Positions 17,043 to 26,583 of a DNA stretch of 64,000 nucleotides are shown in pieces. Below the pieces are notes generated by a model that was not told the origin of the DNA, did no database searches, and saw only the letters and a program-made list of their open reading frames with translations. This DNA comes from Chrysogorgia sp. JL179-B06 (Eukaryota; Cnidaria; Anthozoa; Scleralcyonacea; Chrysogorgiidae). The translations under genes and the position numbers were made by a program. Where the stretch lies: NCBI GenBank assembly GCA_035772405.1, contig JAYKKM010000054.1, positions 2,950,001 through 3,014,000 on the forward strand, in the 5' to 3' direction. Each line of letters starts with the position of its first letter. Positions within the stretch are counted from its first letter, which is position 1.

Positions 17043-17853
17043 TCTATTATTAACAGGTGGCAATTTTATCACGCGTGAGACACTTTTACGACACATAAAT
17101 TTGTAAAAATGTTTAAACGACTATTTTTTAAATGTGATTTGACAAATTTGTGAAAATGTTGAAACGACACTTTCTATTTTTTAAATGTGATTTGACAAAT
17201 TTGTGAAAATGTTGAAACGATTATTTTTTAAATGTGATTTGACAAATTCGTGAAAATGTTGAAACGACTATTTTTTAAATATGATTTGACAAATTTGTGA
17301 AAATGTTGAGACGATTATTTTTTAAATGCGATTTGACAAATTTGTGAAAATGTTGAAACGACACTTTCTATTTTTTAAATACGATTTAACAAATTTGTGA
17401 AAATGTTGAAACGGCACTCTCTATTTTTTAAATGTGATTTAACAAATTTGTGAAAATGTTGAGACGACTATTTTTTAAAATGTGATTTGACAAATTTGTG
17501 AAAATGTTGAAACGATTATTTTTTAAATGTGACTGAAAATTTTGAAGCGACTATTTTTAAACGTGACTGAAATGTGATTTGGTGTAAATTCAGTATTGTT
17601 TCACGAGTCTCGCGCGTGTTTGACACTAATCGGTGGAGAGTGTGGGGAGGCGTGCGTCAAGCCTAATCAACGACTGCTGTAGTAGTATAGAACATGGCGG
17701 TGCGAGCTTACTCGACGTTATCCACAAGTGTGGGCACCGTGGCATCGCTAATTTTTGCGCTAAATCGCGATTTGGCGTAAAAATTAACGTTGCTATGGTA
17801 CTCACATTTGTGGTTGACGTCGCTGAGCTCGCACCGCCATGTTCTATACTACT
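17041..17853. repeat. E1 right terminal inverted repeat with tandem subrepeats
   Basis: About 813 bp. From 17095 to about 17580 it consists of some nine imperfect copies of a 45-58-bp unit (TTTTTTAAATGTGATTTGAC, then AAATTTGTGAAAATGTTGAA). The outer 173 bp form a palindrome ending CTATACTACT. The inner part pairs with 1-205. E2 ends carry related but rearranged units. Confidence 0.9.
17681..17853. repeat. E1 terminal palindrome (173 bp)
   Basis: Both edges read AGTAGTATAG inward and the arms are imperfectly complementary around a centre near AAATCGCGATTT (about 17760-17775). The outer half reads GAACATGGCGGTGCGAGCT from the tip and the inner half repeats it. It would fold into a long hairpin when single-stranded. 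Confidence 0.9.
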
Positions 17854-17874
17854 GACTAGTTGCGAAAAATGCAA

Positions 17875-17945
17875 CTTAGAGGCCTTCCGGCTGGAATTGA
17901 ACCCGCGACCCTGCGATGCTAGTGCACTGCTCTGACCACTCACGA
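17875..17945 (-). repeat. tRNA-derived SINE fragment
   Basis: Read on the minus strand it contains a B-box-like GGTTCAATTCC with flanking complementary CGCGG/CCGG bases and a partial A-box-like GTCAGAGCAGTGC. The acceptor stem is not formed, so it is not a functional tRNA gene. It lies 22 bp outside the E1 end and resembles the unit at 18157. Confidence 0.6.
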
Positions 17946-18156
17946 GTTCTTAAAATGTATATATTCCAACACTCGAAATTTTCCTTCACCATAAATCCTA
18001 TAGAACCTGTAGTTTAATCGAGTGAAATACCAAATATTACTTGTAATATACCCAGAATCTTATCCCGGAATTACCACCACATATATACAGAACTCGACTC
18101 TCGGCTTGACTCTCGGAACTCGACTCTCGGAACTTGACTAGGCTGTCGGCAACGGC

Positions 18157-18360
<204 letters not shown>

Positions 18361-18548
18361 TTTAAGCGACATTTTCCTATATTAAGCTCTACCTCATATG
18401 GTATCGAGCACTCTACGATAGATCGTGCATGAACAGTTTTATCATATTTATATCATATTTATATTATATCATATTTATATTTATATTATATTTATATCAT
18501 ATTTATATTATATATATATATTTATTTGATATATGAGAGGATTTACTA

Positions 18549-19019
18549 TTGTCAAATACATATATGGAAAAAGTGACTGCCCCTACCGGGAATCGAACCT
18601 GGTCTCCGAATCAACGTTTTGGCGCTCTGACCTTTGAGCTAATGAGACACGGTCAGAACAGTCAGTGATTTTTCCATATACATATTAAATTCGTCGCTTT
18701 CACTTAACACCAACAGGCAGACATCGCATCTAACCATAATCTGGAGAAAGGCCTCTCGAGCGCACTTCCCAAAGTAGCGAAGCGATACACAACTTCTTGT
18801 ATACAGAGGGCTTTAATAATAATTAATTGATATATGAGAGGATTTAATATTGCATATATTATTTAATATATTATTTAATATTTAATATGTATATGGAAAA
18901 ATCACTGACTGTTCTGACCGTGTCTCATTAGCTCAAAGGTCAGAGCGCCGAAACGTTGATTCGGAGACCAGGGTTCGATTCCCGGTTGGAGCAGTCACTT
19001 TTTCCATATATGTATTTGA
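18549..19019. repeat. Inverted pair of tRNA-like sequences (fold-back element)
   Basis: Arms of about 130 bp at 18549-18690 and 18887-19019 are nearly complementary, separated by about 200 bp. Each arm holds a tRNA-like core with a D-arm-like GCTC…GAGC, an anticodon-arm-like CCGAA-ACGTTGA-TTCGG and a T-loop GGTTCGATTCC. No acceptor stem pairs. Flanked by TA-rich DNA. Confidence 0.75.
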
Positions 19020-20661
19020 CAATATATATATATATATATATATCGTTATTCGTCTTAATTCTATTCGTCGGTTAAACGTCGTTTAACTCGGAGATACATC
19101 TCGGTTGTATTATTCATCTTAGTAGTAGAATCTGTATTGCGAGTGAGACGAATATAATCGAGTTATATACGTTGAAGTTGCGTCGAATATATAATTGATC
19201 AATTAAATTCTTCTGAGTTATATTCGTTTGTTATATGCGTCGTTTAGCGCCTGCCTTACAAAAGAAAGTTCAACTTCAAAAGTTCTCTGCTACTTGGAGT
19301 TTCACGCGAGATGCGATCTTCAGGAATGAGGCAACTAACGATTATTCACTTCAACTATCTTTATATATATGGCATCTCGGGGTTAAAAATAGGTGTCATT
19401 TTTTTCTTGTATGTTCCTTAAATAAAAAATTTTTCGTGGCGGCATTTTGAAATAGGAAATGGCTAAAAGGGATGACTCAAAAGGACCTTTCTGTTTTTTG
19501 CCTGGTCTTTATTTTTGGTTAGGTTAGGGTTAGCTATACGGCTAGGGTTAGGTTTAAGGTTAGGCTCAAGGTTAGGATTAGTGTTAGGGTAGGATTAGAT
19601 TAGTTCTTGAAAATGGGAAGGTCCTTTTCAGTCATCCCTTTTAGCCTTGTCCTTTGAAATAAGTTCGGCTCGTTTGTTTAGAAGATTTTCTTTTTTCGCT
19701 TTCAATTCCATTCTTTTTCTTCGTTTTTTGTCGACGTTTTGACGATTAAGTAGAGCTTTTTTTACATATTATAGGTCTGCATATAGATATTGCCGTAACT
19801 ACAACTGACCGCCCCAATGGCCCCTACCCTGCAGAGATCAGTGATTTGCTTGACATAAAAACCTTTGTATAGTTTCAGTTATAAAGTGCAAAATAGAGGA
19901 TTCAGATTGATGCGCATGCTCATTTTTACTAAAATTTACCAGAATGTACACCCGTTCCTCACGTTGTAAGCCACAAATTACTGGACTTGTTAAGGCATTG
20001 TAAGCAGTAAATTATTGTATTGTTAACATGTTACTGAGCGCATGAGTCTAACAGTCAATTTCTAATCTCTCCTATGAATCTACTTATTAAGGACTCCAAG
20101 TAAGAGAGTCGAGGGTGTGGGCGGCCCAAGTTGGGTCGTGTCGTAAAGCTAATTAGCGGGGGGTTAGGGTTAGAAAACTCGTTAGGCGGGGGGTTAGGGT
20201 TCTAAATTTGTCTCTCATTTGTTCGTCTTGTGTAAATTTTTGTGTTGGGGTCTCGTCAATACTCTGGATGCATTTATAGAATTTACTTGGGATTTTTAAT
20301 TTGGGAATTTGGAAACTCTCCGTTTAAGACCGAGGATGTCCACTTAGCATATACCCGCTTGATACAGGTTTCAGACTAAATACCTCGATCTATTAGCATT
20401 TGTCTTTCTACCATTCTCACGTTATCACTCGTCACTTTAAGAAGGCCTTGAATGTTTCCAATCAATGTTTCTAAAGTAACAAAAATCAGTATTACATGTG
20501 TTAATAATAGAGCACAGCCACTCAAATACCGTATCTCCTCAGCCAAGTTACTTCATTGACAACAAGTTGGAAGTCCAAAGTATTTAAGAAAACGACCAAA
20601 TCATAACATGATAGAATAAAACAGATTATATGGGCGACCAGATATGGTGATTACATGATCA
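19020..20661. other. Host spacer with interstitial TTAGGG-like motifs
   Basis: No gene seen. A (TA)n run is at 19021-19042. Degenerate GGTTAG/TTAGGG runs are at 19515-19605 and 20158-20205. The remainder is unremarkable AT-rich sequence up to the E2 target duplication. Confidence 0.6.
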
Positions 20662-20667
20662 CATGTA
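20662..20667. repeat. Target-site duplication of E2, left copy (catgta)
   Basis: CATGTA directly precedes AGTAGTATAG and is repeated at 39504-39509 directly after CTATACTACT. Six base pairs is the standard Polinton target duplication. Confidence 0.93.
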
Positions 20668-21235
20668 AGTAGTATAGCAAGTAGGGCTGCGAGCTCAATC
20701 GACCTCAACCGTGAATATAAATACCAAAACATCACCAAATTTTGCCAAGTCGCGACTCGACAAATTTGGCGATGTTTTGGTATTTATATTTACGATTAAC
20801 ATCGAATAAGCTCGCAGCCCTACTTGCTATACTACTACAGCGATCGTTAGTCAATCTAGACACCCCTCACACGTTTTCTACTAAATTGATGTCAAACACA
20901 TGCGAGATTAGCGAAACAATACCAAATTTATACTAAATAGCGACTCTCGCTAAATTTGACACCATTTCAGCCATATTTAAAAAAATAGAGAGCGTCGTTT
21001 CAAAATTCTCACAAATTTATGTCAAATTACATTTAGGAAAAAATAGAAAGTGTCATTTCAACATTTTCGCGTGTTAAAAAATAAAATGTGGTACGAGCTC
21101 ACTCTCACATATTAAAAAATAGAGAGTGTCATTTCAACCGACGCGTTCTGCTGTTGTCTCAATTCATGCGCGAAAAAAAGCCACCAGATTTCGACTCTAG
21201 TGGTGATGTTTTATCCAAATGGATAGCGAAATGGT
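20668..21235. repeat. E2 left terminal inverted repeat, with terminal palindrome 20668-20836
   Basis: Reverse complement of 38938-39503 with scattered differences. The outer 169 bp are a palindrome centred near GTCGCGACT, with both edges AGTAGTATAGCAAGTAGGG. The inner part carries units related to the E1 subrepeats (aaaatagaaagtgtca, then ttcaacattttcgcg). The end matches up to GCGAAATGGT. Confidence 0.93.
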
Positions 21236-21791
21236 CACCCGTCATGTTTATTCGCTTAAATACTCTAAAATGACAGTGAATTGACTGTGGGTGTGGCGGC
21301 CTGCGGGATAGATTTCGTGCTCACAATCAGAGCGCTCTTCCCAGTCCACCACACCCACAAGCTTGACGAGGTTGAGGATGTCATAATAAAATACGGCGAA
21401 AGCTTGAGGACGTGCATAATAGCGTTAAACCTAAGGTATCGATCCTAGAAAAAAGCAGACCGATATGACACCAGGTTATAAGCATCCATGATGTGAGAAA
21501 AAAATAACTAGAGGCGAGAAGTAAGTCCTCAAGGTGTCACAATAAAATACGGCGAAAGCTTGAGGGCGTGCCCAAAAAGGTAGCTTGCATCGATCCTAGA
21601 AAAAGCAGACCGGTGTGACATCAGATTCTCAAGCAGGGCACTCATAGTGAGATTTGCAAGGGATAATCCACAAACGGCTTAGGGGCCGGATTGTCTCTCC
21701 CTCAATGGCAGATCTCAAAGTAGTCGCCCGTTTTGCTACCTTTTAGCGTTTGTTTTGCGAGATCACAAATAGCCACCTGTTAGTATGTAGA
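21236..21791. other. Non-coding insertion between left TIR and first E2 gene
   Basis: Present only at the left end; the right end goes from TIR to PolB in 54 bp. It contains a 74-nt segment closed by an 11-bp stem (TGTGGGTGTGG at 21286, CCACACCCACA at 21349). Two direct repeats of about 100 bp follow, at about 21373-21470 and 21533-21630 (shared AATAAAATACGGCGAAAGC and ATCGATCCTAGAAAA). No ORF was recognised. It may be a SINE-like insertion or an element RNA/replication region. Confidence 0.6.
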
Positions 21792-22307
21792 TTAGTCCAC
21801 TCGCTCGCTATTTTCAGCGTCGTCTACCGTTTCTTTCTTGAAGTGGTGATCGTACACATATTTCGACGTTATAATCCCTCCCGACAACAAGCCTAAGAAA
21901 GGTACGTACGGTGTCACAACCGCGACAATGCTCTCAACGTCTTTTTTTAATAACGGGTCTTTCTGCAACTCGTCATTTAGTTCGTCAGGATTCTCAATAG
22001 CGTTCAACCCATCCAGTAAGCTAGCGAATTTGCTGATTAACAAGTCGGTGAGAAAAGCGTTTGCAATTTCCATTCTCTTCAACTCATATTGGTGCCATAT
22101 CTTGTCGATAACCTTTGCGGACGCTTTTTTAATGTACGCTTCAGATTGGCTTACCACACCATCACCAGACAGTCTAATAAGTTCGGATCTCCTAACGTCG
22201 ATATCGTCTTCCACAGTCGAAGTACCATCAACGTCCTCAACTAATTCCTCAATCGTAGGATTTTCTTCACTTTTGCGTTTTACCATCACGCTATTACTTA
22301 TACCCAT
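21792..22307 (-). CDS. Putative N-myristoylated protein at the element end (E2)
   Basis: Product of 171 aa, near-identical to E1 16524-17042. MGISNSV start, helical middle, one short hydrophobic segment at about 133-150, acidic tail that differs from E1 in the last 15 residues. It is the outermost gene on this side, with the ATPase gene 3 bp upstream on the same strand. Unknown function. Confidence 0.8.
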   Translation of the reverse strand: MGISNSVMVKRKSEENPTIEELVEDVDGTSTVEDDIDVRRSELIRLSGDGVVSQSEAYIKKASAKVIDKIWHQYELKRMEIANAFLTDLLISKFASLLDGLNAIENPDELNDELQKDPLLKKDVESIVAVVTPYVPFLGLLSGGIITSKYVYDHHFKKETVDDAENSERVD

Positions 22308-22310
22308 ATT

Positions 22311-22910
22311 TTATTGCGGAATAACAACTTCATGACTGTATGGATAGCGCAGTGAGATTTCGAGTCTAGCATACCTATTATTTTTTAATGCGGTCACAAT
22401 CGCCAACACTTTTTCTTTGCTAATGTCTCCAAGGTAATCGTCAATAACAACCTTCATATCACTCTTACTCGGACAGTAGAAGCAAACGAGCTTACTAATG
22501 TTTTCTCTATACGGTTTTGCGATTGACGTTAGTTGTTGTGTGATGACAATAACGCTCAACATAAAATGTCGCGCACTAAAAGCCAAGTTGACCAATTGAC
22601 TAGTCCTATTCTTGACGTCCTGCCCACTCGCACAGTCGTCCAACACAATCAGAGTGTTAGTACCTTTAAAAACGTTAGTCACACACTTGAGAACAGCGTC
22701 GACATTGTCTTGCGCGCAGTCTATCGCTAACACGTCGGGGTCGCGCACATATTTCCAATCTTGGTACGCTTTGTTCCACTCGAAAGTAGGGCAAATCAAC
22801 ACAATGTAGTCAAATTTGCTAAAGTACTCAGATTCCAATGTATTGAGTAAATAATGTGTCTTACCACAAGCTGTCATACCAACAATTAGCGCATTAAACG
22901 GAGTCTCCAT
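22311..22910 (-). CDS. FtsK/HerA-type DNA packaging ATPase (E2)
   Basis: Product of 199 aa with Walker A GMTACGKTH, Walker B TLIVLDDC and ITQQ. It differs from E1 at only a handful of positions, mainly near residues 30-32 and 165-172. Transcribed in line with MCP (15 bp upstream) and the terminal gene. Packages the element genome into capsids. Confidence 0.95.
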   Translation of the reverse strand: METPFNALIVGMTACGKTHYLLNTLESEYFSKFDYIVLICPTFEWNKAYQDWKYVRDPDVLAIDCAQDNVDAVLKCVTNVFKGTNTLIVLDDCASGQDVKNRTSQLVNLAFSARHFMLSVIVITQQLTSIAKPYRENISKLVCFYCPSKSDMKVVIDDYLGDISKEKVLAIVTALKNNRYARLEISLRYPYSHEVVIPQ

Positions 22911-22925
22911 TAACTCACGTTTGAT

Positions 22926-24164
22926 TTAATACTGGATTGATTGCAGCCCATTGTTCATGAAGTTGACCAACCCATCACTTATCACAAACACCCTGCACAT
23001 GACATTTGCAGTCGTCGCTTTCTTAGTGATCTCAAGAAGCACACCAGATTGTGTGTTTACAATGTTCTTGCCAGTGGCGACATTGCGATTATCTTGAACG
23101 CTCCTCAAGTCGATGACTAACGCAAAGCCATCTTTATAGAACTTCTGTATGGTCATGGACTGAGCGTGTTCCTCACCCAACCCAAACAATCGTTTCGCTT
23201 CCGCATAGAACTTCGACTTTGGGATGCCTTGTGAGTACACGCTATTCGGCACACCTTCGATTGTGACTCTAACACTCTCAATATTTGGATAAAGAAACTC
23301 CTCACTGTCTGTTCGCACCTTATTCGTGAATAGCAACACGATTGCCTTCATGCTTTTTCTTGGAAGATTAATGTTTTCATTCACGATGGTTGTGCCTTTG
23401 TCCCATTCGGTGATTTTCATCAACGTGATGTGCTCATATGACAAACTACGACCACTTGCGTAGCCCGACGCTATTTCGTCAGCGAGCTCCTGGTTATCAA
23501 TCGTTTCGTACTCAAGCTCGAGGTTCTCCAGAGTGTACCCACCCACAGCGCTACCGGATTGTGCCACCATGATGTCTGTGGCCTTCGGAAGTGTGATCAC
23601 ATACTGCAAGTTGTTGTTCATGCTAAAAGGAGCGTACAACCCATGGTCATTCGTGATCTTGCCAAGCTTAATCCGCAGTTTCGTTCCAATCACACCAAAC
23701 ATTAACGCGTCACTAACTTTAGTAACATTCCCACTCGTCGCACCACTGTCATCCTTAGAAATTAACTTTCTCAAGTTCTCACCACCAACACCATAGTCAA
23801 TCATTTGGTCTCGCGCAGTAACACTTTCCCAAAGGTCGCGATAGACACCAGTGTAATTTTCCCCATTGTTGTCGTACACAGTCTCCCCAGCTAGTCTCAC
23901 AACAAGTTTCTCAACCAACAACTTGCTCACATTGTTCAAGAACCAGCTTTTGGCGTTTGCGTTCTTAAAGTCGAACACTAGACCCAACGATCCAGGCACC
24001 AAACAGCTACTAACCTTGAGCTTTGGTATATCAATGTAGAGTTCCTCACCAGGACTGACTTTATTAGGGTTCAACGTGATTACGTGTTGCGTTCTCACCC
24101 CTTTTATGACACCCATGGTCGCTCGTCTAAAACCGGGGCTCAACTCTGCTGACGTGACGTTCAT
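22926..24164 (-). CDS. mcp: Major capsid protein, double jelly-roll type (E2)
   Basis: Product of 412 aa, same length as E1 with about 16 substitutions, mostly conservative. This indicates purifying selection or recent common origin while neighbouring genes diverged much more. The start follows a TATA-like AAAGTAT. Central structural gene of the element. Confidence 0.88.
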   Translation of the reverse strand: MNVTSAELSPGFRRATMGVIKGVRTQHVITLNPNKVSPGEELYIDIPKLKVSSCLVPGSLGLVFDFKNANAKSWFLNNVSKLLVEKLVVRLAGETVYDNNGENYTGVYRDLWESVTARDQMIDYGVGGENLRKLISKDDSGATSGNVTKVSDALMFGVIGTKLRIKLGKITNDHGLYAPFSMNNNLQYVITLPKATDIMVAQSGSAVGGYTLENLELEYETIDNQELADEIASGYASGRSLSYEHITLMKITEWDKGTTIVNENINLPRKSMKAIVLLFTNKVRTDSEEFLYPNIESVRVTIEGVPNSVYSQGIPKSKFYAEAKRLFGLGEEHAQSMTIQKFYKDGFALVIDLRSVQDNRNVATGKNIVNTQSGVLLEITKKATTANVMCRVFVISDGLVNFMNNGLQSIQY

Positions 24165-24186
24165 ATACTTTACATATGTTTTGTCA

Positions 24187-25563
24187 CTACCGTTTTAGCT
24201 TGTAATAATCATAAGCAAACCACGCAAGTACCACCGCGAGTACCCACAGATTTTGAGCCAACCAAGCGAGACCCTTTGCACCCAACGTCAACGCATTGTA
24301 AACTAAGTTAGCCAATCCAACAGCCCATGGACCCATCTTCATGATTGCATTCTTAACAGCCTGTGCGAACGACTTTGTGGCTTTAGCGCCTTTCATAACA
24401 GCAGACCTACCAGCGATAATAACAGTTGTCACAATTCCAGCTACTGAAATTGCCACAGCGCTCAACCCAACCATATTTTCTTTAGCCCATTTCTTGAATC
24501 TCTCTAACCTGGACAAGTCGTTGTCTCTGACCTCGTCGACAATAATTTTATTAGCTTCTTCGTGTTCTGGTTTGAGACCCTCGTGAAGTCGTATGTTATC
24601 CGCTTTCAACTCGGCTGTCTCACTAATGTTTTTATACTGCCGTTCTTTCACTGGGTCAGTCTCATTTAAAGCTCTCAAGCGGTAGCTATCAGCCATGATC
24701 TCTAAGGAATTTATCTTCACATCGTTTGGACCACTTGGATTCAATATACCTGCGAGCTCTCTTATCTCCTCTTCAGTAGCGACCGTCACGTTTAGCTCAC
24801 TCTCTCGTGACTCTACTTCGTCTTCAACCCTATCACTAGCGGTAGAGACTATAGCGTCTGTTAAATATTCTGTTGGCGTTATATCCTCAGACCTCAACTG
24901 TGCGTCAACCACACCACTTGGCGTGTTTTTGTGCTCCTTTCCAGCTTTCTTGATAAGTTGTTTGAACTCTTTAACGACTTTAGCAGCTTCTTTTGCGTTA
25001 CTATACTGAAACGTCTTACCTTGGTTCCTTGAGATGACAACTTTTACATCTCTAAACACAATACCGCTTTGCTTACCCCTCTTATCGAAAGTTATGGTTG
25101 ACCCATCAATGAGTTCCTTTGAGTTCGGTCCATCTGACTTTCTAATGTCTAATCTTAGAGCATTTTTGAAGAAGTCTTTTTTATCCCTCGTTATTGCTGA
25201 GTTTATGGTTGGTCCAAGTCTCTCCGTGTTTGGTATGTCGTCTAAACCTATTTTGAAGCCTTCTGTTGGTGCTGCGGGGACTTTTATAGTCACCGTCTTA
25301 CCGTCATCAACAAACGGCGTCTCTTCTTCTTTAACCCCTCTTTTATCCTGTTCGTCCTGCAATTTATTCACTCTCTCATACAATTTATCATACTTGACAC
25401 GCTCGATGTCTGGCATGCTGTCACCAACGTACTTTTTGTTAATTAAATTATAATCTCGAGTGAGCTTTTCGAGTTCGTCATTTATTTGATCATCGGTGTA
25501 CCTATCAAGTCTATCGAAGTCCTCCATCTTAATCTCGTCAAAATCTCTCCCACCTTCAGCCAT
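24187..25563 (-). CDS. Large coiled-coil membrane protein, paralogue A (E2)
   Basis: Product of 458 aa. MAEGG start, variable helical N-terminal 350 residues, then the conserved C-terminal block with membrane spans (about residues 365-385 and 435-455) and the linker GPWAVGLANLVYNALTLGAK. The N-terminal body does not resemble E1 472 aa closely, while the last 100 residues do. It lies next to MCP. The sequence just upstream of its start is a leftover of the integrase 3' end (25559-25616). Confidence 0.8.
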   Translation of the reverse strand: MAEGGRDFDEIKMEDFDRLDRYTDDQINDELEKLTRDYNLINKKYVGDSMPDIERVKYDKLYERVNKLQDEQDKRGVKEEETPFVDDGKTVTIKVPAAPTEGFKIGLDDIPNTERLGPTINSAITRDKKDFFKNALRLDIRKSDGPNSKELIDGSTITFDKRGKQSGIVFRDVKVVISRNQGKTFQYSNAKEAAKVVKEFKQLIKKAGKEHKNTPSGVVDAQLRSEDITPTEYLTDAIVSTASDRVEDEVESRESELNVTVATEEEIRELAGILNPSGPNDVKINSLEIMADSYRLRALNETDPVKERQYKNISETAELKADNIRLHEGLKPEHEEANKIIVDEVRDNDLSRLERFKKWAKENMVGLSAVAISVAGIVTTVIIAGRSAVMKGAKATKSFAQAVKNAIMKMGPWAVGLANLVYNALTLGAKGLAWLAQNLWVLAVVLAWFAYDYYKLKR

Positions 25564-25616
25564 ATTACATTAGCTCACATTTTGAATATCGCTTTCTGGT
25601 ATCCATGAATCACGTT
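25559..25616 (-). repeat. Remnant of integrase 3' end between the two membrane genes
   Basis: On the minus strand this repeats the last codons of the chromodomain (SWIPESDIQNVS plus stop) and the spacer and start of the next gene. It is nearly identical to about 26575-26632. It marks the junction of a tandem duplication whose unit began inside the integrase tail and ended at the membrane gene. Confidence 0.88.
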
Positions 25617-25623
25617 TTTGCTT

Positions 25624-26577
25624 TTAGTTTAAATAATTGTACGCAAGCCACGCGAATGTCACCGCAAACACCCACAGATTTTGAGCTAACCAAGCGAGAC
25701 CCTTTGCGCCTGTCACCAGCGCGTCATAAACTAAGTTCGCCAATCCAACAGCCCACGGACCCATCTTCGTTATCGCGTTTTTAACAGCCTGTGCGAACGA
25801 CCTCGTGACCATAGCGCCTTTCATAACATTAGACCTCCCAGCGACAATAATAGTTGTTATAATCGCAGCTACTGAAATCGCTAAAGCACTCACCCCAACC
25901 ATATTTTCTCTAGCCCATTTCTTAAACTTCTGCAATCTGTTAATATCGATCTCTTGTCGCTCTCTAACCTCTTCTATTTGTCGCTGTTCAATAATCATGT
26001 CTCTAGCCTTTTTAAGTCCAATCGTTCTCTCGTGTAGATCGAGTAGCTCTTCGTTCTCCGTGAACGCGAGGTTTTTTTTTCCCTCAAGCTCTGCTATTCT
26101 TTCATGCGTTTCATTTATCAAGTCTTGAAAATAGTCCGCCTCTATTTGTAGTGCACCAGTGTCACCTATTCTTGATTCACGCGTCACACTCTCGCTTGGG
26201 TTGAGCGCCCTACTCAACCCACGGTTCTCGATTGGCATTAGTCCAAATATGTCGATGTGCTCCACGCGCGTGGTATCTAACAATGGCGCACTCCTCGCGA
26301 CGTCTTCACGATCTTTTACGTAGTCGTTAACCCGCGTCGTAATATCGTTAAAATCCTCCTTCATGTGTTGACGAAATCTTACGTCACGTTCACGCCTCAG
26401 TCCACTCTCCACTCTAATTAGTCTAATTTTCTCATCGACTGTGACGTTTGGATCGTTCCGAGATAGTTTGCGATCTTGAGTGGCTCTTTCGAGACTATAC
26501 TTTAGTTCGTCGTCAGTGACATCTTTGTATTCGTCAGATCTTTCCATCTCAAGGTCGTCGAAGCCACCTTCAGCCAT
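25624..26577 (-). CDS. Large coiled-coil membrane protein, paralogue B (E2)
   Basis: Product of 317 aa, shorter than paralogue A. Its middle (GALQIEADYFQ, then ERQEIDINRLQKF) matches E1 472 aa better than paralogue A does, so B looks like the orthologue with an N-terminal internal deletion. Same C-terminal spans. The tail ends YNYLN and runs into non-homologous bases before the integrase remnant. Integrase is 6 bp upstream. Confidence 0.8.
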   Translation of the reverse strand: MAEGGFDDLEMERSDEYKDVTDDELKYSLERATQDRKLSRNDPNVTVDEKIRLIRVESGLRRERDVRFRQHMKEDFNDITTRVNDYVKDREDVARSAPLLDTTRVEHIDIFGLMPIENRGLSRALNPSESVTRESRIGDTGALQIEADYFQDLINETHERIAELEGKKNLAFTENEELLDLHERTIGLKKARDMIIEQRQIEEVRERQEIDINRLQKFKKWARENMVGVSALAISVAAIITTIIVAGRSNVMKGAMVTRSFAQAVKNAITKMGPWAVGLANLVYDALVTGAKGLAWLAQNLWVFAVTFAWLAYNYLN

Positions 26578-26583
26578 ATTACA

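Larger units (their letters stand above)
1..17853. mobile_element. Polinton/Maverick element 1 (E1), left end outside window
   Basis: Large self-synthesising DNA transposon with the diagnostic set of family B polymerase, retroviral-type integrase, FtsK/HerA-type ATPase and jelly-roll capsid gene. The right end is at 17853 (CTATACTACT). Base 1 of the window corresponds by inverted repeat to about base 17182, so roughly 0.67 kb of the left end is missing. Orientation is PolB left, capsid/ATPase right. The six bases after the right end are gactag; the matching target duplication cannot be checked. PolB carries a frame break, while the other genes are open. Confidence 0.95.

Noticed and set aside
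18579..18655. Functional tRNA gene
   Set aside because: No pairing acceptor stem; position 33 of the anticodon loop is C not T in the better copy; occurs as an inverted repeat pair. Called tRNA-derived repeat.
19515..20205. Telomere or chromosome end
   Set aside because: TTAGGG-like runs are short, degenerate and interstitial, flanked by ordinary sequence on both sides.
21286..21359. tRNA gene in the E2 left insertion
   Set aside because: The closing stem is 11 bp and no D or T arm with standard loops could be drawn.
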